This document shows positions 43,532-52,488 of a DNA stretch of 64,000 bases, piece after piece; within the stretch, counting starts at the first letter, position 1, and each line of letters begins with the position of its first letter. Position numbers and translations under genes: made by a program. The notes beneath the pieces are model-generated. The model made no database searches. It was not told the origin of the DNA and was given only the letters and a program-made list of their open reading frames with translations. This stretch comes from Paenibacillus sp. oral taxon 786 str. D14 (GTDB lineage: Bacteria > Bacillota > Bacilli > Paenibacillales > Paenibacillaceae). The stretch spans positions 1 to 64,000 of the forward strand of contig NZ_GG695978.1 of the NCBI RefSeq assembly GCF_000159955.1, written 5' to 3'.

Positions 43532-43669
43532 GGAACACCTCGAGTTAGTCATTTTTTGGCAATAAACTGAATGTAACAATTTTACTCAAAATTAATCGAA
43601 AGGTCTACATTTGCTTTAATACGACTTCCGATTTACAATGAAATTAATGAGGTTGAAGGAGGAATGACC

Positions 43670-44032
43670 ATGACCGAACAACTGCAGTTGGATAGCGGGC
43701 AAATTCGGATTTCAGACGATGTTGTCGCCAAAATCGCCGGAATGGCTGCTCTAGAGACACCGGGGATTGCCGCGATGTCCGGGGGGCTTTCCGAAGGTTG
43801 GGCTAAACGGTTAAGCGGCAAAAATGTGCAAAAGGGCGTCACGGTCGAAGTTGGTCAATTGGAGGCGGCAATCGACCTGCGAATTATCGTGTTATATGAG
43901 ACGCCGATCCACGAAGTTTGCCGGATGCTTCAGCAAAATGTTCGAGAAGCGGTAGAGAGCATGACGGGACTTAAAATTGTAGAAGTGAACGTGAAAGTCG
44001 AGGGCGTGGCGTTTAAGGACGATGAAATCTGA
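43670..44032 (+). CDS. Asp23/Gls24 family protein
   Basis: This 120-residue soluble protein of the Asp23 (DUF322) family has IRISDDVVAKIAGMAALETP, GIAAMSGG, the WAKRL segment, KGVTVEVG and the C-terminal VNVKVEGVAF. In Gram-positives such proteins are linked to the cell envelope and alkaline or envelope stress, and some regulate acetyl-CoA carboxylase. The ATG at 43670 is chosen because GGAGG ends seven bases upstream; the ATG at 43664 is too close. It is monocistronic with a terminator shared with ftsW. Confidence 0.9.
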   Translation: MTEQLQLDSGQIRISDDVVAKIAGMAALETPGIAAMSGGLSEGWAKRLSGKNVQKGVTVEVGQLEAAIDLRIIVLYETPIHEVCRMLQQNVREAVESMTGLKIVEVNVKVEGVAFKDDEI

Positions 44033-44118
44033 TCGCCCCTTCCTTGACCTTCTGCAGCATACCTGAGTTTCGCTTTCGGCCTCGAATGACCGGATTGCTG
44101 GCATATGCAGTAAGCATA

Positions 44119-44158
44119 AAGAAGACTACGGAGATCATCACTCCGTAGTCTTCTTTTG
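44119..44158. terminator. Two-way terminator between the Asp23 gene and ftsW
   Basis: GAAGACTACGGAG pairs with CTCCGTAGTCTTC, followed by TTTTG on the plus strand. Confidence 0.88.
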
Positions 44159-44169
44159 TTAGCTTCAAA

Positions 44170-45423
44170 TTATAAACCGCGCCGGGCTTCTCTGCGCAGT
44201 TCGAACGGCGTTGGTTCGCGGATGATCACCGATTTGGTGCGTTCCTGCTTCAATGGCAGAGATGATTCGCGCGAAATGCTAAGCACAATGCCCATCGAGA
44301 CCATCATAACGAGCAGCGAAGAGCCGCCGTAGCTAATGAAGGGCAAGGTGACGCCGGTCACCGGAATCGTGTTGGTGACGCCGCCGATGTTAACGAACGC
44401 CTGGATGGCGATCAAGCCCATAATCCCAACCCCAACTAACGTGCCAAACGTGCTTTGGCAGCGCAGCGACACGAGCAGCCCGCGCCAAATGAAATAAATA
44501 TAAAACAGCAGGAAGATCAACGTACCGATAAACCCGAATTCTTCGCCGATGACGGAGAAAATAAAATCGTTATACGCATTCGGCAAATAATGCAGCTTCT
44601 GAATGCCTTGTCCGAATCCAGTACCGGTTAGTCCGCCATGGCCAATCGCGGTGAGCGATTGAATCAGGTTGTAGCCGGTTCCTTGCGTATCATGCCATGG
44701 GTCGAGGAAGGCTTCGATCCGGCCCATCCGATAATCGCTGCTCGCAGCGACGGTGGGATCGGGCGGATTGATCTTGTCCCACAACGCTTCGACGCCTAGC
44801 ACGATGCTGGCACCTAATATGAGCAACCCAATGGAACCGAGAATGTGCTTCAAATTCGCGCCGCCGGCGAAAATAATCAGCCCGGCGGTAGCCACAAGAA
44901 TCAGACAAGAGCCAAGGTCAGGCTGGAGCATGATCAAGCCGGCGACAAAACCAACGATGACCATGACCGGGATATACCCGGTTCTTAGATCCCGGAACCG
45001 CTCGCCTTTCTTGGAGATGAGGGCCGACAGGTACAAGATCGTCGTGATTTTAGCAAGCTCCGTCGGTTGAATCCCGAGCGTACCAATCGTGAACCAGCTG
45101 GTCGCGCCATTGATGCGTCCGCCGATAAAGGGTACAAGCAGCAGCATAATGATGGCCAGGATGAACACAGGGATAAACAGCTTCTTATATTTCTCGTAAG
45201 GGATATTCATCGTCACGAACATGCCGACTAACCCGATTAAGGCGAATATAATCTGCCGTTTCGTAAAATACATCGGGTCATAACCAAATTTGGCATCAAC
45301 CAGCGTGATGCTGGAGCTGGAGCTGAACACCATAACGATTCCGAAACCGGCCATCAGCAAGGTTAAGATGAGCAACTGAAAATCGGGGGCTCCGCGTCTT
45401 GGTTTCTCTGTGCCTTCTTTCAT
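44170..45423 (-). CDS. ftsW: FtsW/RodA/SpoVE-type peptidoglycan glycosyltransferase
   Basis: This SEDS-family polymerase makes glycan strands together with a class B PBP during division or growth. The 417-residue protein has about ten hydrophobic segments and SEDS landmarks: DFQLLILTLLMAGFGIVMVF at the start, the extracellular-loop GATSWFTIGTLGIQPTELAK, QPDLGSCLIL, and IGEEFGFIGT followed by the C-terminal GVTLPFISYGGSSL. The PTEL and PFISYGGSS forms fit FtsW slightly better than RodA. It starts just after the YugN-like gene, with a 12-base gap, so the two may be co-transcribed. Confidence 0.88.
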   Translation of the reverse strand: MKEGTEKPRRGAPDFQLLILTLLMAGFGIVMVFSSSSSITLVDAKFGYDPMYFTKRQIIFALIGLVGMFVTMNIPYEKYKKLFIPVFILAIIMLLLVPFIGGRINGATSWFTIGTLGIQPTELAKITTILYLSALISKKGERFRDLRTGYIPVMVIVGFVAGLIMLQPDLGSCLILVATAGLIIFAGGANLKHILGSIGLLILGASIVLGVEALWDKINPPDPTVAASSDYRMGRIEAFLDPWHDTQGTGYNLIQSLTAIGHGGLTGTGFGQGIQKLHYLPNAYNDFIFSVIGEEFGFIGTLIFLLFYIYFIWRGLLVSLRCQSTFGTLVGVGIMGLIAIQAFVNIGGVTNTIPVTGVTLPFISYGGSSLLVMMVSMGIVLSISRESSLPLKQERTKSVIIREPTPFELRREARRGL

Positions 45424-45434
45424 CGCGTTACCGA

Positions 45435-45776
45435 TTAGGCCTCAAGAAGTTCCTTTAATTCCGTCAACTTATGATTGGCGGTCTTCATGACCATCGCAGG
45501 AATCTCCGATTCATACTCCAAGCCGTGCGGAAAAGTGGCCCGCCCCATATAGACCGCTTCGATTGCCAGTACCGTGTCTGGACGTTCCAGTTTGCCTTCT
45601 ACCACCCGTGTATTGATGCGGAGGTAATAGTCGCTGTTATTATATTCAATTTTATAATCGTATGTAGCGCGGTAATATTCCCATTGCCAACGGATGAAGC
45701 CTACCTTCTCCGCAGCTTCGTCTAAGTAAGCCAAATCGCTTTGCAGTCCGTCCAATCCGGTATTTTCTACGATCAT
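45435..45776 (-). CDS. YugN-like family protein
   Basis: This 113-residue soluble protein of the YugN-like family of Bacillales has RWQWEYYRATYDYKIEYNN, YYLRINTRVVEG and a long final helix. Its role is unknown. The ATG at 45776 gives the family start MIVENTGLDGL; the nearest purine-rich site (GGGGG) is rather far upstream, and a TTG 21 bases earlier sits against that site. It lies directly upstream of ftsW. Confidence 0.75.
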   Translation of the reverse strand: MIVENTGLDGLQSDLAYLDEAAEKVGFIRWQWEYYRATYDYKIEYNNSDYYLRINTRVVEGKLERPDTVLAIEAVYMGRATFPHGLEYESEIPAMVMKTANHKLTELKELLEA

Positions 45777-45962
45777 TGTAAAGAGTGCCCCCTTCAAAAT
45801 ATTGGTCCAAAGTTCACGGATCGATTCAAATGTGAACTTTTTTCATCAAAGTTATCACACTTATCCCCATGATATTATGTTTCCATCGGTTGTGCAAGCA
45901 TGGGAAAACCTCGCAAATCGGCGGCTTTCCTTAAGGTAAATCTGAACGAGTCACCCGTTTTC

Positions 45963-45971
45963 TGCTACAAT
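45963..45971 (+). promoter_or_regulatory. Extended -10 promoter of the M20 amidohydrolase
   Basis: TGCTACAAT with a poor -35 (CTGAAC, 18 bases upstream of the hexamer), 36 bases before the start. Confidence 0.5.
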
Positions 45972-46006
45972 AAGCTAAACGAGATCGTGGAAAGAGGAGT
46001 GGGACG

Positions 46007-47176
46007 ATGGAGGAGAAGCTGTTAAGCGATTTGTTTCCATCCATGGTGGAGCGGCGGCGTCATTTTCACCGCTATCCGGAGCTTTCCTTCATGGAAAAGG
46101 AGACTTCAACGCTGGTCGCCGATAAGTTGCGGGAGCTGGGGATCGAAACGACAACTAATGTCGGCGGGTTTGGCCTTGTAGCCCGCATCCGGGGAGAGCT
46201 TCCCGGCAAAACGGTGGCGCTTCGGGCTGATATGGACGCGTTGCCAATCCAGGACGAAAAAACGTGCGAGTACGCCTCTCAGCACCCCGGCGTGATGCAC
46301 GCCTGCGGTCACGACGGCCACACGGCAACGCTGCTGGCACTGGCGGAGTACTACAGCCGCACCAAAGCGAAGCTTCGCGGGGAGATCCGTCTAATCTTCC
46401 AGCCGGCGGAAGAGGTTTGCCCGGGAGGGGCGAAATCGATGATCGAGGAAGGTGCGCTGGACGGCGTGGACGTTATTTACGGAGTGCACCTGTGGACGCC
46501 GATTCCGGTCGGCACGGTGGCGAGCGCACCGGGACCGTTGATGGCTTCGACCGACGAGTTCTTCATCGATGTGCAGGGACGCGGGGGGCATGGTGGCATG
46601 CCGCATAAAACGGTGGACAGCGTGGTGGCCGCTTCGGCGCTTGTGCTGCAGCTGCAAAGCGTGGTGAGCCGCTCGGTGGATCCGCTGGACCCGGCCGTTG
46701 TGACGATCGGCTCGATCCAGGGCGGCACGGCGCAGAACATCATCGCCGACCGCTGCAGATTGTCCGGCACGGTCCGCTGCTTCCGCGAGGAGACGCGGGA
46801 GCTCATCCGCGAGCGGATTCATGTGTTGGCCCAAAGCACGGCGGAAGCATACGGTGCGAAGGCGCAAATCAACTATATGATGGGCTACCCGAGCTTGGTG
46901 AACGATGAAGGTGAATACCATCGTTTTACGAAGGTGGCTCCGGGGGTGTTCGGACTGCGGGCCGAGCTGTCGCCGAAGATCATGCCGGCGGAGGATTTTG
47001 CCTACTATTTGCAATGGGTTCCGGGCTGTTTCATGTTTGTTGGCGCGGGAAATCCCGGCAAGGGCGCAATGTATCCGCACCATCATCCCAAATTCGATAT
47101 CGACGAAGACGCCATGCTGCATGCGGCGGGGCTGCTGGCGGCGATGGCGGAATCCTATCAGGACGAACACGCATAA
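46007..47176 (+). CDS. M20-family amidohydrolase (N-acyl-amino acid / hippurate hydrolase type)
   Basis: This 389-residue metallohydrolase is of the amidohydrolase branch of M20. The order is RRHFHRYPELSFMEKET, RADMDALPIQDE, MHACGHDGHTATLL (metal His/Asp), FQPAEEVCPGG (catalytic Glu pair and metal Cys), the dimerisation domain with GRGGHGGMPHKTVD, GTVRCF, and HHHPKFDIDEDAM at the end. It would cleave an N-acyl group from an amino acid or similar substrate; the exact one is unknown. The strong GGAGTGGG site supports the ATG at 46007. It is a different branch from the carbamoylase at 27459. Confidence 0.88.
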   Translation: MEEKLLSDLFPSMVERRRHFHRYPELSFMEKETSTLVADKLRELGIETTTNVGGFGLVARIRGELPGKTVALRADMDALPIQDEKTCEYASQHPGVMHACGHDGHTATLLALAEYYSRTKAKLRGEIRLIFQPAEEVCPGGAKSMIEEGALDGVDVIYGVHLWTPIPVGTVASAPGPLMASTDEFFIDVQGRGGHGGMPHKTVDSVVAASALVLQLQSVVSRSVDPLDPAVVTIGSIQGGTAQNIIADRCRLSGTVRCFREETRELIRERIHVLAQSTAEAYGAKAQINYMMGYPSLVNDEGEYHRFTKVAPGVFGLRAELSPKIMPAEDFAYYLQWVPGCFMFVGAGNPGKGAMYPHHHPKFDIDEDAMLHAAGLLAAMAESYQDEHA

Positions 47177-47218
47177 TCGGATTCCTACTTTGGCACGCTA
47201 TGTTCAAAGGAGGGATTT

Positions 47219-47644
47219 ATGTTGAGAAAAGTTAGCGAGATTATGACCCAAAACGTCGTTACTGTGACGCCGCAGGATAATGTTTACGAAGTAGCGGTTA
47301 AAATGAAAGAACACGACACGGGTTTCATTCCGGTAGTTGAAGGCGGAGATAAGCTGATTGGCGTCATCACAGACCGGGATTTGGTGATCCGCGGTATCGC
47401 CGAGAAGCGTCCCGGCTCGACGGCAGTCTCCGAAGTGATGACCAAAGGGATCAAAACCGCTTCCCGCGACATGTCGGTGGACGAGGCCGCAGAACTGATG
47501 GCCGAGCAGCAAATCCGCCGGCTCCCGGTATGCGAAGGGGATCGCTTGATCGGGATCGTATCGCTTGGCGATTTGGCGGTACGTAATATTTTTGCCGACA
47601 ATGCCGGGGAGGCTCTGTCCGAAATCTCGGAGCAGGTACATTAA
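47219..47644 (+). CDS. CBS-domain protein (two CBS motifs)
   Basis: The 141-residue protein is a bare CBS pair: VSEIMTQNVVTVTPQDNVYE followed by GVITDRDLVIRGIA, then VSEVMTKGIKTASRDMSVDE followed by GIVSLGDLAVRNI. CBS pairs bind adenine nucleotides or SAM and regulate partner proteins. It resembles B. subtilis YhcV. Although AcuB also carries CBS domains, AcuB has an extra ACT domain that is lacking here, so this is not a relocated acuB. The start follows AAAGGAGGG. Confidence 0.88.
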   Translation: MLRKVSEIMTQNVVTVTPQDNVYEVAVKMKEHDTGFIPVVEGGDKLIGVITDRDLVIRGIAEKRPGSTAVSEVMTKGIKTASRDMSVDEAAELMAEQQIRRLPVCEGDRLIGIVSLGDLAVRNIFADNAGEALSEISEQVH

Positions 47645-47663
47645 TGACGAAGAGAAAGTAAGC

Positions 47664-47703
47664 GGGAGAGGTTCGCAGCCTTGGCGGCGGACTTCTCTTT
47701 TTG
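47664..47703 (+). terminator. Possible terminator after the CBS gene
   Basis: GAGAGGTTCGC pairs imperfectly with GCGGACTTCTC and is followed by TTTTTG. Confidence 0.5.
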
Positions 47704-47741
47704 CTGGTTGCAAGAGGCTGATCTAAAGGAGGGCATAACCG

Positions 47742-49436
47742 ATGATAGAAACGGGAGCATGTATCGTTCAGCGAGATTTAACGGTGCTGCTGGAGAAGGA
47801 GCATCCCGGCTTCGAAACGGCGCGGGAACAGTTGTCCCATTATGCCGAGTTGGTGAAGAGCCCGGCTTATTATCATACATATCGAATTACTCCGCTCACA
47901 TTATGGCATGCCGCTTCCTGCGGGATCGATGCGGATCGAGTGCTGGAAGAACTTCAGTCTATGGCCCGATATGGACTGCCGAGCGGCGCGGCTGAAGACA
48001 TCCGCAACTGGATGGGAAGGTTCGGGCAGCTGAAGCTGCGTCCGGTTCCAGGTGAATCGGACCGATTGGAACTGGAGTACGTTGGAACCGAAGAAGAGGG
48101 TTTTCTGGAGCAGTTATCCCGACAACTGGATTTACCGGCGGGGACTTGGAGCCTGGTGGACAAGCGCCATCTCCATCTGCCGGCCGCATGGCGCGGCAGC
48201 TTAAAACGAGAACTTGCCCGGCTGGGTTATCCTGTCCTGGACGAAGCAGGCTACCACCAAGGCCGCAACCTGAAGTTTGCTCTCCGGGAGGAACTGGAAG
48301 GAGGAAGGCCGTTTCGGCTCAGACCGTACCAACAGGAAGCGGTCGCTGCATTTGCCGGCAAGGCTGGTGAAGGCGGAAGCGGTGTTGTCGTACTTCCCTG
48401 CGGAGCGGGAAAGACCGTAGTTGGACTGGCCGCCATGGAACGGTTCCAGTGCGAGACGCTGATTTTAACCTCCAATGTGACCTCGGTACGTCAATGGATT
48501 TCCGAAATGATTTCGAAAACGACTTTGCCGCCGGAAGCGGTTGGAGAATATTCAGGAGAGAAAAAACAAGTCAAACCGGTGACGGTTTCGACCTATCAAA
48601 TATTGACCCATCGAGCCCGCAAAGAGGAGGGCTTCAAGCATATGTCCCTGTTCCAAGAACGGGATTGGGGATTAATCATTTACGATGAAGTTCATCTTCT
48701 TCCGGCGCCGATTTTCCGGGCAACCGCCGATATTCAGGCGACCCGTCGGCTTGGGCTGACCGCCACCCTGATTCGCGAGGACGGTTGCGAGCGGGACGTC
48801 TTCTCCTTGATCGGACCCAAACGGTATGATGTCCCATGGAGAACGCTTGAAGAGAGCGGTTTTATCGCGCAGGTTGATTGCCAGGAGATCCGGGTGGCGA
48901 TGCCCGAGCCACAACAGAATCAATACGCCCGGGCGGAAGGGCGGGAGAAGTTTCGAATCGCCGCGGAGAACCCGTATAAGAACGAGATCGTACGGCGATT
49001 GCTGGACCGGCATCGGGACCGTCAGGTACTGATTATCGGGCAATATTTGGATCAGCTGCAAAGCATCGCCGCGGAACTCCACGTTCCGCTCATTACCGGG
49101 AGTACGCCGCAGGCGGAACGGAGCAGATTGTTTCAGGCGTTCCGCGAAGGGGAAATTCCGGTTCTGGCCGTGTCCAAAGTAGCCAATTTTGCGGTAGATT
49201 TGCCGGATGCGTCGGTGGCGATTCAAATCTCCGGCAGCTTTGGTTCGCGTCAAGAGGAGGCGCAGCGTCTCGGACGGATTCTGCGGCCGAAGCGAGACGG
49301 CGGCAGGGCTTATTTTTATACCCTCGTGTCGGAGAACACCCGCGAACAGGAATTTGCCCTCCGGCGGCAATTGTTTTTGCTGGAGCAGGGTTATGAGTAT
49401 GCCGTGCGGCGCGAGCAGGAGGGGATCGAAGCATGA
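47742..49436 (+). CDS. XPB/Ercc3-type DNA repair helicase
   Basis: The 564-residue superfamily 2 helicase has an N-terminal damage-recognition-like region (1-200), then helicase domain 1 with motif I VLPCGAGKTVVGL, motif Ia TSNVTSVRQW, DEVH box in LIIYDEVHLLP and motif III LGLTATLIREDG. The last includes the RED motif diagnostic of XPB. Helicase domain 2 has ISGSFGSRQEEAQRLGRI and ends QLFLLEQGYEY. XPB unwinds DNA in repair and transcription in eukaryotes and archaea; its bacterial role is poorly known. The next gene overlaps by four bases. Confidence 0.92.
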   Translation: MIETGACIVQRDLTVLLEKEHPGFETAREQLSHYAELVKSPAYYHTYRITPLTLWHAASCGIDADRVLEELQSMARYGLPSGAAEDIRNWMGRFGQLKLRPVPGESDRLELEYVGTEEEGFLEQLSRQLDLPAGTWSLVDKRHLHLPAAWRGSLKRELARLGYPVLDEAGYHQGRNLKFALREELEGGRPFRLRPYQQEAVAAFAGKAGEGGSGVVVLPCGAGKTVVGLAAMERFQCETLILTSNVTSVRQWISEMISKTTLPPEAVGEYSGEKKQVKPVTVSTYQILTHRARKEEGFKHMSLFQERDWGLIIYDEVHLLPAPIFRATADIQATRRLGLTATLIREDGCERDVFSLIGPKRYDVPWRTLEESGFIAQVDCQEIRVAMPEPQQNQYARAEGREKFRIAAENPYKNEIVRRLLDRHRDRQVLIIGQYLDQLQSIAAELHVPLITGSTPQAERSRLFQAFREGEIPVLAVSKVANFAVDLPDASVAIQISGSFGSRQEEAQRLGRILRPKRDGGRAYFYTLVSENTREQEFALRRQLFLLEQGYEYAVRREQEGIEA

Positions 49437-51349
49437 GCAGGCGGTCGGAAATGCCAGCTTACGAAGATTCTTTGATAGATGGGCCAGTTAGGGAGCCATT
49501 AAACGAAGCGGAGATGGAGGCGCTCCGGCTCCTGTTTCGGCGTTATGCAGGACAGCCGTTTCGGCTGGAACAAGCTAACGCCGCCGCGGCTGGCAGCTCG
49601 AGCGGAGCCGACATTCGCGCTGCATTGCCGGTGCTCCTGCGCTCTGGAGAAATCGCTGCGGTACGCAAGGCTTGGGGAGAGAAGCTGTTTTACATCCCGC
49701 TAGACCGCCAGCTAGAGATGTGGAAGATATGGGGGTACGCGGAGCTGCGGGAGCAGAACCCGGTGCGCGTGGAACTTGAACGGGAGGCCAAACCTGGATT
49801 GGCGTTGGATTTGTTCCGCGCTTTGACCTGGATTGCCGGCAATGGACTGCGGATGACGGCGAAAGGGACGATTCACCAGAAGGAACACAGCAAGTTGGAA
49901 GACCGAATTGCGCTGAAAGCGGAAGACATCGCAGGTCTGCAGCTCAACTATCCGCATCCGGACGTATATTCTCCCGCACTTGCGGTTGTGATGGATCTGC
50001 TGCTGGCGCTAGGGCTGATCGCCAAGGAGAGGGCGGTTTGGCGGGCGGATGTCCCGGGAATGGCGGCATGGCTGTCCTTGGATGTGCCGGCGATGAACTT
50101 CGTTCTAATGCGCGAGCTGCAGCGCTATGTTCCGGCTGACGTTGGACTGCAGCATGTCGCCTTGCGACTAACGGCACCGGATTTAAAACCCGGCGCGTGG
50201 TATTCGGTGGAGGAACTGCTGGGTTCGCTCCAAGACCAGGGGCTGCTGGGGGGGGAGAGCGGCGATCTGTCACCGGAGCGCGCCGCTTGGATCGAAGGAT
50301 GGCTTGAAGCTTTGTGCGGCTGTGGCTGGATGGAGCTTGGCCGCCATCCGGAGGATGGCCGGATGTTCCGTTGGCTGATTGAACGGGACGCTTCTTCGCC
50401 GACGGCTTCCCCATCGGCGAAAGGGAAGCTGATCGTGCAGCCTGATTTCGAGCTGCTGGTTCCGCCAGACGTACCGTTTACGGTCCGGTTTGAGCTGGAG
50501 GCTTGCGCTGAACTGGCCTCGTCAGGCGTAATGAGCGTCTACCGTTTGACGCGTGCGGGCCTGGAGCAGGCATGCAAGTTGGGTCGTACGCCGCAGGAGA
50601 TCCTGCAGCTGCTGGAGGAGCATTCTGCCGGTGTACCAGCGTCTGTTCGCGACGGCTTGCTCCAATGGGGGCGGGAAATCGGCCGTACCACGCTCACCGA
50701 AGTGAAGCTGCTCAGCTGTGCGGATACGGAAGCCGCGGATCGCATTGCAGATTTGCCATCGCTGGCCGGCAAGCTGGAGCGGATTGGTCCGCTTCATTTT
50801 CTCGTAACGACGGACAGCGAGGCGGAAGTGATCAAGATTCTAGAAAGTGAGCGATTGGCTCCGGTTCACCGGGGCACTCCAGCCCCCAATGAACCGATTC
50901 TTCCGAAGCTTACGGAAATGGAAATCACCTGGTCAAATGATGAGGGGCCGAGCGGGCAGAAGGGTCAAGGCTGGATTTATAAAGGAGCGGATCTGCACTT
51001 TTATGAGCCGGAAACCCGTCCGCCAGAAGTAGACGAGCTGTTCCCGGGTTTGTCGGAGATCCCCGTCATGTGGTGGAAGGAATTGCGGCGTTATCACGCC
51101 TCGACCGCCCGTGAACTGATCGAACGGGCTTTGGCCTGGTCTGCCAAGCTGATGCTGCAGATCGGAGGAGAGAGCGTTGTTTGCGTGCCGCTGGCAGTCG
51201 TGGAAAGTGAAACGGATTGGCAAGTCAGAGTGCGTAAGCTACCCTCATCTGAGGCACAGGGAAAAGAGACTCCAGGAGAGGAAGTGCTGCTGTCACCCCG
51301 AGATTGGCAGGCGATCCGCCTAATTCTCCCAACAGGCTTACGCAAATGA
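49433..51349 (+). CDS. Helicase-associated (XPB/Ssl2 N-terminal-like) domain protein
   Basis: The 638-residue soluble protein has a long N-terminal region of winged-helix-like segments and a domain around residues 320-480 (KLIVQPDFELLVPPD, SVYRLTRAGLEQACKLGRTP and GPLHFLVTTDSEAEVIKILE). I recognise this as the helicase C-terminal/XPB-associated domain found in proteins encoded beside bacterial XPB. It has no ATPase motifs. The start overlaps the XPB stop (ATGA), behind GGAGGGG, implying coupled synthesis of a helicase and its DNA-handling partner. Archaeal XPB is similarly paired with Bax1, but this protein does not look like Bax1. Confidence 0.78.
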   Translation: MSRRSEMPAYEDSLIDGPVREPLNEAEMEALRLLFRRYAGQPFRLEQANAAAAGSSSGADIRAALPVLLRSGEIAAVRKAWGEKLFYIPLDRQLEMWKIWGYAELREQNPVRVELEREAKPGLALDLFRALTWIAGNGLRMTAKGTIHQKEHSKLEDRIALKAEDIAGLQLNYPHPDVYSPALAVVMDLLLALGLIAKERAVWRADVPGMAAWLSLDVPAMNFVLMRELQRYVPADVGLQHVALRLTAPDLKPGAWYSVEELLGSLQDQGLLGGESGDLSPERAAWIEGWLEALCGCGWMELGRHPEDGRMFRWLIERDASSPTASPSAKGKLIVQPDFELLVPPDVPFTVRFELEACAELASSGVMSVYRLTRAGLEQACKLGRTPQEILQLLEEHSAGVPASVRDGLLQWGREIGRTTLTEVKLLSCADTEAADRIADLPSLAGKLERIGPLHFLVTTDSEAEVIKILESERLAPVHRGTPAPNEPILPKLTEMEITWSNDEGPSGQKGQGWIYKGADLHFYEPETRPPEVDELFPGLSEIPVMWWKELRRYHASTARELIERALAWSAKLMLQIGGESVVCVPLAVVESETDWQVRVRKLPSSEAQGKETPGEEVLLSPRDWQAIRLILPTGLRK

Positions 51350-51453
51350 GAGCTTAGGAAGGATGAACCTCTTCTGCTCGCTAAAGGATTGTGGTATGAT
51401 AGTGACGTCTACCTGTTGGGTGGAACAATAACCACAAAAGCGAGATGAAATTC

Positions 51454-51891
51454 ATGAGCGTAATCGCGAAGAATACGGTCGACATGGCCGAAGTGCTGAT
51501 CAACGCCTATGAATTGGGCGATATGATAAATCAATCCGCCGCCGTTTCCGAATATTTGTATTGGAAAAAGCGCGTGGAAGAAGATAGTGAGATTCAGGCA
51601 TGGGTCAAGAAGCTGGAAGCTCAGAAGGAACTGTTCCGGGAAACCGAGCGCTTTGGACATTTCCATCCGAATTATCACGAGGCCAAGGATAAAGTGGCCG
51701 AGGTGGAGCGGGAATTAGAGCGCTTCGAGGCGGTTCGGAAGTTTAAAGCCGCTGAGAACGAACTCGACGATATCCTCCACCAGATGTCGGAAATGATCGC
51801 TTATGCCGTTTCCGATACGATCAAGGTGCCAAGCAATGATCCGAATCCGAAAGGCGGATGCGGCGCCGGTGGAAGTTGCAGCTGCGGCTAA
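51454..51891 (+). CDS. ricF: YlbF/RicF family protein
   Basis: RicF, with RicA and RicT, forms an Fe-S complex that affects RNase Y processing, sporulation and competence in Bacillus. The 145-residue protein is helical and acidic with VEEDSEIQAWVKKLEAQKEL, FGHFHPNYHEAKDKV and FKAAENELDDILHQM, and ends in the Cys-rich GGCGAGGSCSCG thought to bind the cluster. The ATG at 51454 is preferred, with an in-frame ATG at 51445 nine bases earlier also possible; neither has a strong ribosome site. ylbG follows after 76 bases, as in B. subtilis. Confidence 0.88.
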   Translation: MSVIAKNTVDMAEVLINAYELGDMINQSAAVSEYLYWKKRVEEDSEIQAWVKKLEAQKELFRETERFGHFHPNYHEAKDKVAEVERELERFEAVRKFKAAENELDDILHQMSEMIAYAVSDTIKVPSNDPNPKGGCGAGGSCSCG

Positions 51892-51967
51892 GAGCATAAG
51901 CAGCCGATCATTCCGGAAGATTGGTTTCCGGAAGTTCCAGGTAGTTAAGCCACGGGAGGGGAAAGTC

Positions 51968-52231
51968 ATGTTTCCGGAGCGTACAGGATATATCATATGG
52001 GTAAGCGACTTGAAAGCGGCAAGGAACTTAGAAAAATACGGAAGCGTGCATTATCTATCCCGCCGCATGCATTATGTGGTTATGTATGTGAATGCCGATC
52101 GGGCGGAAGAGACGATGCGGAATATCCGTAAGTTATCCTATGTTCGCAAAATTGAGCGGTCTTACCGTGGGGAAATTAAAACCGAATACAGTAAGGACGT
52201 CCCGGACAAAACCCGCTTCTACGGACTCTAA
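51968..52231 (+). CDS. ylbG: YlbG family protein (DUF2129)
   Basis: This 87-residue protein has the YlbG hallmarks RTGYIIWVSDLKAARNLEKY, GSVHYLSRRMHYVVMYVN and a basic C-terminal end. The function is unknown, but it is usually found beside ylbF. The ATG at 51968 follows GGGAGGGG; a longer frame running back into ricF is not credible. Confidence 0.88.
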   Translation: MFPERTGYIIWVSDLKAARNLEKYGSVHYLSRRMHYVVMYVNADRAEETMRNIRKLSYVRKIERSYRGEIKTEYSKDVPDKTRFYGL

Positions 52232-52262
52232 CCGAAGGTTAGACCAAGCGATTCGAATGCCA

Positions 52263-52299
52263 AAGCCGCGCAGCGAGCTACTCGTTGCGCGGCTTTTTT
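52263..52299 (+). terminator. Terminator of ricF-ylbG
   Basis: AAGCCGCGCAGCGAG pairs with CTCGTTGCGCGGCTT, followed by TTTTG. Confidence 0.88.
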
Positions 52300-52335
52300 G
52301 TGTTTATACTGTCTCCTATGGATTTATAGTTCTAG

Positions 52336-52447
52336 AGACCTTATTTTTTGGCAAAAAACACTTGAATCTTGTAGAAAATTAGGGAATGATGTAATATAAT
52401 AGGCAAAAGAGCTTAGTTAAAAAGACCTAATTATTGGCAAATCACTT
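52336..52447. repeat. Imperfect direct repeats around a promoter
   Basis: AGACCTTATTTTTTGGCAAA (from 52336) and AGACCTAATTATTGGCAAAT (from 52423) are related direct repeats, each followed by a CACTT, one on either side of the predicted promoter of the next gene. AGACCTA occurs again near 52464. They could be operator sites. Confidence 0.5.
52369..52397 (+). promoter_or_regulatory. Predicted promoter of the 145-aa gene
   Basis: TTGTAG (52369-52374), 17 bases, TAATAT (52392-52397). Confidence 0.5.
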
Positions 52448-52488
52448 ACTTATCTATTTACAAAGACCTATACAATGAGAGGTGCGGC

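Noticed and set aside
47219..47644. CBS protein as a relocated acuB
   Set aside because: AcuB has an additional ACT domain after its CBS pair; this protein ends after the second CBS motif and resembles YhcV.
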